Shown here: one piece after another, positions 1 to 5,308 of the stretch
How positions within the stretch are numbered: the first letter of the stretch is position 1
Layout: every line of letters starts with the position of its first letter
Assembly (NCBI RefSeq): GCF_014904065.1
Contig: NZ_JACXJG010000001.1
Location: 6,303-12,324, forward strand
DNA length: 6,022 bases
Direction of reading: 5' to 3'
DNA from: Gulosibacter sediminis
Lineage (GTDB): Bacteria; Actinomycetota; Actinomycetes; Actinomycetales; Microbacteriaceae
Notes under the pieces: model-generated
What the model was told of the DNA's origin: nothing
What the model saw: only the letters and a program-made list of their open reading frames with translations
The model's database searches: none
Translations under genes and position numbers: made by a program

Positions 1-422
1 GCGACCACGTCGCCCTTCTTGATGCCGAGCGAGAGCAGCATGTTGGCCGCCTGCTGCACCTCGCGGTGAAGGTCGTTGTAGGTGATGGCGCGCTTGTCGC
101 CGGGCTCGCCCTCCCAGTGGATCGCGACGCGGTCGCCGTTGCCGGCTTCGACGTGGCGGTCGACCGCGTTGACCGTGGCGTTGATCTTGCCATCGGCGAA
201 CCAGCGGGCGCGGGGCGCATCGCTCCAGTCGAGCACCTCTGTGAACTCCTGACCCCATGTGAGTTCGCGCGCCTGATCGGCCCAGAACCCGAGCCGGTCT
301 GCCTCCGCTCGATCGCGGAGGTCGGTGGGGACCTTCGTGCCCGCAATGAAGTCCTCGCTCGGCGGGAACGTTTCAATCGGGTTGACGAGCTTCTCGATCT
401 TGTCGTCGCTGGCAGCAACCAT
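1..422 (-). CDS. acsA: Acetyl-CoA synthetase, N-terminal part (3' end beyond the left window edge)
   Basis: Acetyl-CoA synthetase joins acetate, ATP and CoA through an acetyl-adenylate to make acetyl-CoA in the cytoplasm. Only the first 140 codons are present, and the frame is open to the window edge. The visible protein begins MVAASDDKIEKLVNP and contains the ACAS_N-type entry segment (FWADQARELTW at about residues 46-56, then VLDW and RWFADGKINATVNAVDRH around 63-90), followed by GDRVAIHWEGEPGDKRAITY and GIKKGDVVA at the truncated end. These match the remembered start of E. coli Acs closely (FW, KWYEDGTLNLAANCLDRH, IIWEG, GIKKGDVVA). The ATP-binding motifs and the acetylatable lysine lie outside the window. 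The ATG at 422-420 is preceded by GTGAGG (complement of 428-433), a good Shine-Dalgarno sequence. The gene is divergent from the pilus operon. Family assignment is firm. Confidence 0.95.
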   Translation of the reverse strand, partial: MVAASDDKIEKLVNPIETFPPSEDFIAGTKVPTDLRDRAEADRLGFWADQARELTWGQEFTEVLDWSDAPRARWFADGKINATVNAVDRHVEAGNGDRVAIHWEGEPGDKRAITYNDLHREVQQAANMLLSLGIKKGDVV

Positions 423-427
423 AGGAA

Positions 428-433
428 CCTCAC
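428..433 (-). promoter_or_regulatory. Ribosome binding site of acsA
   Basis: Read on the minus strand this is GTGAGG, five bases before the ATG at 422-420. It supports the chosen start. No other in-frame start with a comparable site is visible upstream. Confidence 0.6.
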
Positions 434-461
434 TTCGTTGTGATGCGGAATCTCCACGCGA

Positions 462-467
462 AGTCTA
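462..467 (-). promoter_or_regulatory. Possible -10 element for acsA (TAGACT)
   Basis: On the minus strand the hexamer TAGACT fits the actinobacterial TANNNT pattern and lies about 40 bases upstream of the acsA start. The position 17 bases further upstream reads AGCGCG, so there is no recognisable -35 box; if real, the promoter may need an activator. The call rests on one hexamer and is tentative. Confidence 0.25.
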
Positions 468-495
468 TGCCTCGGGTTTCGGGGCGCGCTCGGCT

Positions 496-509
496 TACCA
501 ACTTTGGTA
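496..509. promoter_or_regulatory. 14-bp palindrome, candidate operator between acsA and the tad operon
   Basis: TACCAA-CT-TTGGTA is a perfect inverted repeat with 6-bp arms and a 2-bp centre in the divergent intergenic region. A second, overlapping inverted repeat (CAACT at 499-503, AGTTG at 513-517) shares part of it. The symmetry is typical of a dimeric regulator site. It would lie about 40-55 bases upstream of an acsA transcript starting near 455. The AACTTTG core recalls the RamB acetate-metabolism site of corynebacteria (AACTTTGCAAA type, from memory), but the match is partial and which gene it controls is unknown. Confidence 0.4.
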
Positions 510-579
510 GGTAGTTGCACGGCGCGTCGCAACGCCTCCCGCTCGGACGGTGGATGCGCGGCTCTCCACAGGCGTATGG

Positions 580-610
580 GCTCGGCAAGCGCACGGCTCG
601 CCAGCCGAGC
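580..610 (+). promoter_or_regulatory. Hairpin just upstream of tadA, with an alternative internal stem
   Basis: GCTCGGC (580-586) and GCCGAGC (604-610) form a perfect 7-bp stem with a 17-base loop, ending 12 bases before the preferred tadA ATG. A competing 5-bp stem, CGGCT (594-598) with AGCCG (603-607) and a 4-base loop, uses some of the same bases, so the two cannot form together. This could affect translation initiation. If the gene instead starts at 554 the structure is inside the coding region. In such G+C-rich DNA stems of this size also arise by chance. Confidence 0.25.
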
Positions 611-622
611 ATCCTGGGGCGC

Positions 623-1729
623 ATGCAACGCACTTCGTTTGATGCCTACGACGCCGGCGACCCCGAGCCCTTCGTGCTGCAGCGCGCCGCGGACCGCCCC
701 GCGCAGGTGCAGCTCGTGTCCCGGCCCGGGCGCCCCGACGAGGCCCGCCCGCGGCGGGAGCTGACGCGCGGCCAGGCCGAGGCATTCGGCCCGCTTGCTG
801 GCTACGTTGCCGACGGCGAGGTGACCGACCTCTTCGTGAACGGCATGACCGGCCTGTGGGTCGACCGCGGCTCGGGCGCCGAGCTCGACCGCTCGTGGAA
901 GGCCCCCGGAGAGCGGGCCCTGCGCGAACTCGCGACCCGCATCATCGCAGCGGGTGGCCGGCACCTCGATGAGGCGGCGCCGACCGTCGACGTGCGTATT
1001 GGCGCGGGTATTCGCGTGCATGCGGTGCTGCCGCCGGTGTCGACGACCGGCACGCTGCTCTCGATTCGCGCGCCCCGGGCGACACGTCTCAGCCTCGACG
1101 ACCTCGCCGCGGCCGGCTTTTTCTATGATGACGCCGAAGAGATTGTGCGCCGCGCACTCGCCGACCGTGCGAACATCCTCGTCACCGGAGCGGGCGGCTC
1201 GGGCAAGACGACCCTGCTCGGCGCGATGCTCGGTGAGGCGCCGAAGGATGAGCGGCTCGTGGTGATCGAGGACGTCGCCGAGCTGCGCATCCGGCACCCG
1301 CACGTCGTGCAGATGGAGGCGCGGCAGGCGAACGTCGAGGGCGCCGGCGAGGTCACGCTCGAGCGGCTCGTGCGCGAAGCCCTGCGCATGCGCCCCGATC
1401 GGCTCGTGCTCGGCGAGTGCCGCGGAGCCGAGCTGCGCGAGCTGCTCGCTGCGTTGAACACCGGTCACGACGGCGGTGCCGGCACCCTGCACGCGAACTC
1501 GCTCGCCGATGTGCCCGCGCGACTCGAGGCCCTCGGAGCGCTCGCCGGCATGTCACAGGAGGCCGTGGCGCGGCAGACCGTCTCGGCGCTCGACCTCGTG
1601 ATGCACATCGAGCGCGATCGCGGCTTGCGGCAGCTCGTCGACATGGGCGAGTTCGGGCTCGACGACCACGGGCGGCTGCGCGTCACGAGCGTGCGCACCG
1701 GCAAGCGGCTGGAGCGATCGGGTGGCTAA
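623..1729 (+). CDS. tadA: TadA/CpaF-family secretion ATPase of the Tad pilus
   Basis: This is the cytoplasmic hexameric motor ATPase of the type II/IV secretion superfamily that powers Tad/Flp pilus assembly. From the ATG at 623 the product is 368 residues, the usual size for actinobacterial TadA. An N-terminal domain (about 48-180, with VTDLFVNG and the arginine-rich IGAGIRVHAVLPP region) precedes the RecA-like core. Visible motifs are Walker A GAGGSGKTT at 189-197 (Lys195), the Asp box VVIEDVAEL around 213-221, Walker B RLVLGECRG at 260-268 (Glu265) and the His box TGHDGGAGTLHANS at 280-293. All catalytic motifs are intact. Start choice is uncertain: an in-frame ATG at 554 would add 23 residues and a TTG at 515 would add 36; none has a strong ribosome site, and clear family similarity begins only near residue 48. 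It overlaps the next gene by 8 bases, implying coupled translation. Confidence 0.93.
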   Translation: MQRTSFDAYDAGDPEPFVLQRAADRPAQVQLVSRPGRPDEARPRRELTRGQAEAFGPLAGYVADGEVTDLFVNGMTGLWVDRGSGAELDRSWKAPGERALRELATRIIAAGGRHLDEAAPTVDVRIGAGIRVHAVLPPVSTTGTLLSIRAPRATRLSLDDLAAAGFFYDDAEEIVRRALADRANILVTGAGGSGKTTLLGAMLGEAPKDERLVVIEDVAELRIRHPHVVQMEARQANVEGAGEVTLERLVREALRMRPDRLVLGECRGAELRELLAALNTGHDGGAGTLHANSLADVPARLEALGALAGMSQEAVARQTVSALDLVMHIERDRGLRQLVDMGEFGLDDHGRLRVTSVRTGKRLERSGG

Positions 1730-2651
1730 GCGGCACGAATCCGAGCACACCGCGGCCGTGGTCGAGCGGCTCGCGACGCTGCTCGGCGGCGGGGTCGTGC
1801 CCGACTCTGCCTGGCAGCGGGTGGCGCAGGCTGATGCCCTTGAGCAGGCGCCCGAGGGGAAGCGACGGCGCCGCGCGCCAGAGACGACGATCGCGCGGCT
1901 CGCGCGCGAGGTGGGCGGCGGCAGCGACGCCGGGATGCTGCTGCAGGGGCATCCCGATGCGACGTGGCGGGCCCTCGGCGTGACCTGGGCGCTCGCGAAT
2001 CGCACCGGTGCTCCGCTCGCGCAGTCGCTGCGGCAGCTCGCGAATGGCTTTCGCGATCTCGGACAGTCGGCCCGCGACGTACAGGTCGCGCTGGCCGGCC
2101 CCGCATCCGCGTCGCGCATCGTCATGCTGCTGCCCGTCGTCGGCCTCGTGCTCGGAGCCATGCTCGGGTTCGACACGCTCGGTGTGCTCACGGGCAGCGC
2201 GCTCGGCTTCGGCTGCCTCGCTGTCGGCGGGGTGCTCATGCTCATCGGCTGGCTCTGGAACCGCCGCATGATCGCGAAGGCGACGCAGCATCCCACGACC
2301 CCGGGCTTCGGCCTTGACCTCATCGCCATGGTGATGCTTTCGGGTCGCAGTGCCGACCACGCGAAGTCGGCGGTACGCGACGCCCTTCGCGAGTGGCGCC
2401 TCGAAGGGAGCGGCTTCGAGCGTGCTGAGGGCATCGTGCACCTCGCCGCCGAGGCGGGCGTGCCGGCGGGCGAGCTGCTGCGCTCGGAAGCGACGCTCGA
2501 GCGGGCGCGCGCCCGGGCCGACGCAGCCCAGTCGGCGGCGAAGCTCGGCGTGCAGCTCATGCTGCCGCTCGGGGCGTGCATCCTGCCGGCGTTCCTCGCC
2601 GTCGGGGTCGCGCCGCTCGTCATCGCCGTGCTGCAACGAACCATCGGGTAA
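1722..2651 (+). CDS. TadB/TadC-like inner-membrane platform protein (type II secretion F family), apparently a fused form
   Basis: Type II secretion F proteins form the inner-membrane platform that TadA acts on. The 309-residue product starts at GTG 1722, inside the end of tadA, with GGAG at 1711-1714 seven bases upstream. The first half (about 13-180) has a cytosolic helical T2SSF-like region (ALANRTGAPLAQSLRQLANGF) followed by two membrane segments at about 131-149 and 156-179, like the C-terminal part of TadB. The second half (about 195-309) has another cytosolic helical region (GLDLIAMVMLSGRSADHA, then AAEAGVPAGELLRSEA) and a final membrane segment with KLGVQLMLPLGACILPAFLAV (274-294), resembling the TadC C-terminus. 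Mycobacterial clusters use two separate genes (Rv3658c, Rv3657c); here one shorter gene seems to do both jobs and lacks their N-terminal membrane helices. No second F-family gene occurs in the window. The fold assignment is good; the fusion reading is an inference. Confidence 0.85.
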   Translation: MAKRHESEHTAAVVERLATLLGGGVVPDSAWQRVAQADALEQAPEGKRRRRAPETTIARLAREVGGGSDAGMLLQGHPDATWRALGVTWALANRTGAPLAQSLRQLANGFRDLGQSARDVQVALAGPASASRIVMLLPVVGLVLGAMLGFDTLGVLTGSALGFGCLAVGGVLMLIGWLWNRRMIAKATQHPTTPGFGLDLIAMVMLSGRSADHAKSAVRDALREWRLEGSGFERAEGIVHLAAEAGVPAGELLRSEATLERARARADAAQSAAKLGVQLMLPLGACILPAFLAVGVAPLVIAVLQRTIG

Positions 2652-2684
2652 TCCCGCAATAACGTGCCGTGCATCCACCCCTAC

Positions 2685-2690
2685 GAGAGG
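2685..2690 (+). promoter_or_regulatory. Ribosome binding site of the pilin gene
   Basis: GAGAGG lies seven bases before the ATG at 2698. It is the clearest Shine-Dalgarno sequence in the operon and fixes the start of the short pilin gene, consistent with a need for more pilin than platform or motor protein. Confidence 0.65.
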
Positions 2691-2697
2691 AACCGAA

Positions 2698-2898
2698 ATG
2701 ACCGAGACCCCGACTCCCGATTCTCCCGACCGCAACTGGTTGCAGCGGCTGCTCCGCGACGAGCAGGGTGCGGCGACCGCAGAGTATGCAATTGTGATCA
2801 TGGCGGCGGTAGCGCTGGCCGGCGTCCTTGTCGCCGTTGTGCAGTCTGACGCGGTGCGCCAGATCATCGAAGACCTCGTCATCAGCGCGTTCGGTTAG
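2698..2898 (+). CDS. Flp-type pilin, DUF4244-like
   Basis: This 66-residue protein is the likely major pilin. A short charged leader (1-24, ending RDEQG) precedes a hydrophobic helix at about 31-49. Gly24, followed by Ala25 as +1 and Glu29-Tyr30 at +5/+6, fits the class III prepilin site used by Tad prepilin peptidases (cleavage after Gly, Glu at +5). The tail VVQSDAVRQIIEDLVISAFG resembles the DUF4244 proteins found at this place in actinobacterial Tad clusters, such as Rv3656c. It lies 46 bases after the platform gene, the only sizeable gap before 3808, and has the strongest ribosome site. The TadE-like gene follows 8 bases after its stop. Its helix makes it membrane-embedded until extracted into the fibre. 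The exact family name is from memory; the pilin role is well supported by motif and context. Confidence 0.88.
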   Translation: MTETPTPDSPDRNWLQRLLRDEQGAATAEYAIVIMAAVALAGVLVAVVQSDAVRQIIEDLVISAFG

Positions 2899-2906
2899 GC
2901 GCGGCG

Positions 2907-3278
2907 ATGCGGATGTGGTGGCCGCGTTCGCGGCGGCGGCGGCGGATGCGCGCCGACGAGCGCGGGTCGGTTGCAGTCGAGTTCGCGGTCACCATGCCCG
3001 CCGTCGTGCTCGTGCTCGCGCTCTGTGTCGGCGCCGTCGTCGGGTCGGCCGCCTTCGTGCAGGCGCAGGATTCCGCGGGCGAGGTCGCTCGGCTCGCGGC
3101 GCGAGGCGACGACTACGGTGCCGCCCTCGTAGGGCACGGCGACGGAGCGAGCGCCGAGGTGTGGGATGCGGGCGAGTTTCGCTGCGCGCGCGTCACGGTG
3201 CCGATCCGACTGCTCGGCGCGCAACTCGGTGTGAGCGCCGACGCGACCTCCTGCGCGCTGCGGGACGTCGACCGATGA
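2907..3278 (+). CDS. TadE-like pseudopilin
   Basis: TadE-like proteins are minor pilus or pseudopilin components of the Tad system. The 123-residue product has a strongly basic N-terminus (MRMWWPRSRRRRRMRADERG), then a hydrophobic helix at about 26-50. Gly20, with Ser21 as +1 and Glu25-Phe26 at +5/+6, fits a prepilin peptidase site, and GSVAVEF is a typical TadE start. The rest (51-123) is an external domain with Cys93 and Cys116, which could form a disulfide. An alternative start at the ATG at 2946 would remove 13 residues without affecting the processing site; the upstream ribosome site for 2907 is weak. It corresponds in position and size to Rv3655c. Its stop codon overlaps the start of the next gene (ATGA). 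Confidence 0.85.
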   Translation: MRMWWPRSRRRRRMRADERGSVAVEFAVTMPAVVLVLALCVGAVVGSAAFVQAQDSAGEVARLAARGDDYGAALVGHGDGASAEVWDAGEFRCARVTVPIRLLGAQLGVSADATSCALRDVDR

Positions 3279-3808
3279 GCCGGGATTCGTGGGGTGCGCG
3301 CTTCAGGCGGGCGAGCCGGGACGTGCCTGACTGGAATTCGGAGCGCGTGAACGGGGATGCGCCGCACTGGCACTCGAGGCGGGGTGTGCCTCGCGGCAAT
3401 TCGCAGCAGACGATTCGGGGCGCGAAGTGCTGGAGATCGAAACCGGCGCGCCAGAACGTGCACCGCCGCCACCTGGAGCGGGGGAGCGGCAGCGTGCTCG
3501 CGGTGGCGATCATCGGGGCAACCGTGTCGATCGCGGTCGCGCTCTGCCTCGTGCTCGCAGCACACGCCGCGAACACTCGAGCCCAGGTTGCCGCCGACGC
3601 CGCCGCGCTCGCGGCGGCCGACACCGCGTCGGGTCGCATCCCCGGCGATGCTTGTGGTCGCGCTGCGGCCATCGCTGCCGAACACGACGCCACCCTCAAC
3701 GGCTGCGACGCCGGCCGGACCGAGACCTTCGTCACTGTCTCGCTCGACTTCGGCTGGATCACTCTGACCGCGTCGTCGAGGGCGGGGCTGCCCGATTCGG
3801 TGCCGTAG
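3275..3808 (+). CDS. Rv3654c-type TadE/TadG-like protein with a repeat-bearing N-terminal extension
   Basis: The C-terminal part (about 66-177) matches the actinobacterial helicase/secretion-neighbourhood TadE-like family. It has ERGSGSVLAVAI, a membrane helix at about 74-96, then HAANTRAQVAADAAALAAAD, a cysteine pair at 127 and 144, and a short beta-rich end. It is probably a minor, membrane-anchored pilus component facing outwards. Unlike its two neighbours it lacks Glu at +5 after the glycine, so peptidase processing is doubtful. The start at 3275 shares ATGA with the TadE-like stop, indicating coupled translation. That start gives 177 residues, longer than I expect for the family, because of about 65 extra residues. 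These include two 12-residue tandem units (12-23 and 24-35, pattern RxxxDxPxWxSx). A start near GTG 3458 would yield a family-sized protein but has no better support. Confidence 0.78.
   Translation: MSRDSWGARFRRASRDVPDWNSERVNGDAPHWHSRRGVPRGNSQQTIRGAKCWRSKPARQNVHRRHLERGSGSVLAVAIIGATVSIAVALCLVLAAHAANTRAQVAADAAALAAADTASGRIPGDACGRAAAIAAEHDATLNGCDAGRTETFVTVSLDFGWITLTASSRAGLPDSVP
3307..3378 (+). repeat. Two degenerate 36-bp tandem units inside the Rv3654c-like gene
   Basis: Bases 3307-3342 and 3343-3378 align without gaps at 24 of 36 positions by hand count. Translated, they give RASRDVPDWNSE and RVNGDAPHWHSR. A third, shortened copy (RGVPRGNSQ) may follow. The period is a multiple of three, so frame is kept. 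Confidence 0.5.
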
Positions 3809-3866
3809 CGATTGTCATGTCGGAGGCTCGGGAGAGAGTTCAGGTGCGTGAGAAATCACCCTCATG

Positions 3867-3880
3867 CGGCTTCGCAGCCG
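3867..3880 (+). terminator. Weak hairpin after the tad operon
   Basis: CGGCT-TCGC-AGCCG can form a 5-bp stem with a 4-base loop in the 109-base gap between the tad genes and the next gene. There is no following T run, so a terminator role is only a possibility; elsewhere in the gap I see no clear promoter. Confidence 0.15.
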
Positions 3881-3917
3881 GGTTCCGAGCTGCCTTTCGA
3901 GAAAGACGCACACCACC

Positions 3918-5159
3918 ATGACTGATGGCGTAGCTGGCTCCAACGACCACGTTTCGTTACCCGACAACCGCATGCCACAGCTGCCGCCGCTGCCGCAGCC
4001 GGTTCCAAAGCTCGAGTTCGGCCGTGCCGCAGCGGCCACCGTGCCCAACCCCGCATACGGTCGGCCCGCAGCGGCCACAACGAGCAACCAGGGCACTGGC
4101 GCGCCGTCTCAGGGGCCGACCGTCCCTCCGCGCAAGAAGCGGAAGCAGTCGTCGCGGAAGGCGCGGATCCGCGTCGTGATCGGGGCACTGGTGGTCGTGC
4201 TCGCCGCGGCGCTGATCGTGCCTCCGCTCGTGAACGAGCCGAACCTGGCCGACTATCGCGAGCAGGTCAGCAAACTCGACGGCGTCATATCTGACTCAGA
4301 GTCGCTCCTGAGTGAGGTGCCCGACGGCTACGAAGCGAGTCTTGTCGCCGACATTGAGAGCGACGTTGAGGCGGCAGGCGCACTGCTCGACGCGGACGAA
4401 CCGCACGCGTACTCATTCACGATTCGGGCGCAGGCCGACGAAATCTACGAATCCCGCCAGGGCATTCTCGCGCTCACCGACGAACTGGATTCCGCACTGC
4501 AGACCAAGGCCGACTACGACGACTACGTGAGCCACGCCAACGACGTCATGGCCGACGCGCAGAGCCTCCTCGAAACGACCTCGGGCCAGGTCGACAACGA
4601 CGCCACGCGCACGGAACTCGCGGACGCAATCAATTCCCTCGAGTGGGAGTTGGGCCTGGACGCGGACCACGCCGAGGCCGACGGCTACTCGGAAGCACTT
4701 ACCAACCTCGAGGGCGCCGTGGGCGATGTCGAGAATGCGTCGGACAACGTCGAATCAAGCAACGAGGCCTGGATTACAGCCGAAGAAGAGCAGGCGCTGA
4801 CCGACCCCGCGAACTACGGCACAATCTCCGATCGCGACTGGCAGCTGCTCGAGCGCACTGCGGACAGCCACACGGGCGAGAAGTACGTGCTCTACGGCTA
4901 TGTAACTCAGGCCGACAGCGCCATGGGTTCGTATGGCATTCGCGTGAATACCTCCGGCGAACAGCTCGGTAGTTGGTACGACTACGAGATCAACACCATC
5001 GTGTTGGCAGCCAGCGACGACCTCTTGTCGACCGTGATTACCGGTGACACCGTGAAGCTCCTGGTCGAGGTGCAGGGCTCGACGTCGTACGACACCGCGA
5101 TCGGCGGCACGGCGACGGCAATCACCGTGCTCGCCTATTCCGTCGAGATCATCGGATAG
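3918..5159 (+). CDS. Membrane-anchored protein with duplicated helical ectodomain and beta-rich C-terminal domain, function unknown
   Basis: I do not recognise a named function. From ATG 3918 the product is 413 residues. The parts in order are: a Pro/Ala/Gln-rich cytoplasmic tail (1-70) with two 13-residue repeats (33-45, 46-58; (F/Y)GR(A/P)AAAT); a basic stop, PRKKRKQSSRKARIR (71-85); one membrane helix (86-105); a long acidic helical region (110-293); and a beta-rich domain (303-413) opening with ISDRDWQLLERTADSHTGEKY. The basic flank predicts the C-terminus outside. The helical region contains two similar modules 87 residues apart, starting at DYREQVS (112) and DYDDYVS (199). The last domain resembles a small domain seen in other actinobacterial membrane proteins (HxGEKYVxYGxVTQ, with SYDTxIGG near the end) that may be OB-fold-like; this is from memory. 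An upstream ATG at 3864 would add 18 residues; GAGAAAG near 3899 favours 3918 only weakly. By hand count 31 of 44 codons from residue 112 end in G/C, lower than in the neighbouring genes. Confidence 0.8.
   Translation: MTDGVAGSNDHVSLPDNRMPQLPPLPQPVPKLEFGRAAAATVPNPAYGRPAAATTSNQGTGAPSQGPTVPPRKKRKQSSRKARIRVVIGALVVVLAAALIVPPLVNEPNLADYREQVSKLDGVISDSESLLSEVPDGYEASLVADIESDVEAAGALLDADEPHAYSFTIRAQADEIYESRQGILALTDELDSALQTKADYDDYVSHANDVMADAQSLLETTSGQVDNDATRTELADAINSLEWELGLDADHAEADGYSEALTNLEGAVGDVENASDNVESSNEAWITAEEEQALTDPANYGTISDRDWQLLERTADSHTGEKYVLYGYVTQADSAMGSYGIRVNTSGEQLGSWYDYEINTIVLAASDDLLSTVITGDTVKLLVEVQGSTSYDTAIGGTATAITVLAYSVEIIG
4014..4091 (+). repeat. Two 39-bp tandem units encoding 13-residue repeats in the cytoplasmic tail
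   Basis: Bases 4014-4052 and 4053-4091 match at about 26 of 39 positions and share the exact string GCAGCGGCCAC. They encode EFGRAAAATVPNP and AYGRPAAATTSNQ. Similar low-complexity tails with aromatic-Gly-Arg/Pro units occur on many actinobacterial membrane proteins. Confidence 0.45.
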
Positions 5160-5308
5160 TCGACGGTGCCCCGGCTCGGTGGCGCAGTCTTCGTCGAGGG
5201 AGTAGCGCCGAGCCAGGTCGACGTTCGCCTCGACCGCGGGGACGGCGGCCGCGGTGGCCGTGAACTCGGTGGCGAGGTCCGCCGGGAGCTCCTCGCGCGC
5301 GGCGAAGG
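5160..5308 (-). pseudogene. Probable coding remnant without start or stop
   Basis: On the minus strand, the frame beginning ACC at 5309 reads 50 codons to 5160 with 46 ending in G or C, a bias seen otherwise only in the genuine genes of this window. The translation starts TFAAREELPADLATEF, contains VEANVDLARRYSLDEDC, and looks like normal soluble helical protein. It has no start codon where it begins, directly at the stop of the LacI-type gene and in a different frame from it. It has no stop where the plus-strand gene ends (5159); beyond that the frame merely stays open as antisense. I could not identify a family. The simplest reading is a fragment of a gene once downstream of the regulator. 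An assembly frameshift at the end of the regulator is the alternative. Confidence 0.35.
5173..5214. terminator. Hairpin between convergent genes, possible bidirectional terminator
   Basis: GGCTC (5173-5177) and GGCGC (5181-5185), separated by a 3-base bulge, pair with GCGCC (5205-5209) and GAGCC (5210-5214) across a 19-base loop, giving a 10-bp interrupted stem. It lies 13 bases after the plus-strand stop at 5159 and 94 bases beyond the end of the minus-strand regulator gene. There is no T run on either side, so intrinsic termination is uncertain. Confidence 0.25.

Noticed and set aside
66..443. Plus-strand 125-codon frame at the left end
   Set aside because: It is antisense to the clearly recognisable acetyl-CoA synthetase N-terminus.
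515..622. TTG start at 515 for tadA, 36 residues longer
   Set aside because: The segment overlaps the palindromic intergenic region and has no ribosome site. The family does not need these residues; ATG 623, or possibly 554, is preferred.
1553..2882. Long open frames on the minus strand opposite tadA and the platform gene (373 and 399 codons)
   Set aside because: They are antisense to well-recognised tad genes, have low-complexity Arg/Ala/Ser-rich translations, and reflect the high G+C content.
2828..3274. Upstream extension of the Rv3654c-like frame to 2828, which would give 326 residues
   Set aside because: This part overlaps the pilin and TadE-like genes in another frame and translates to Arg/Ala-rich noise; the ATGA start at 3275 is the natural one.
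4755..5157. Continuation of the minus-strand remnant frame opposite the unknown membrane-protein gene
   Set aside because: The coding-like bias stops near 5160; beyond that the frame is simply open antisense with Arg/Val/His-rich noise.
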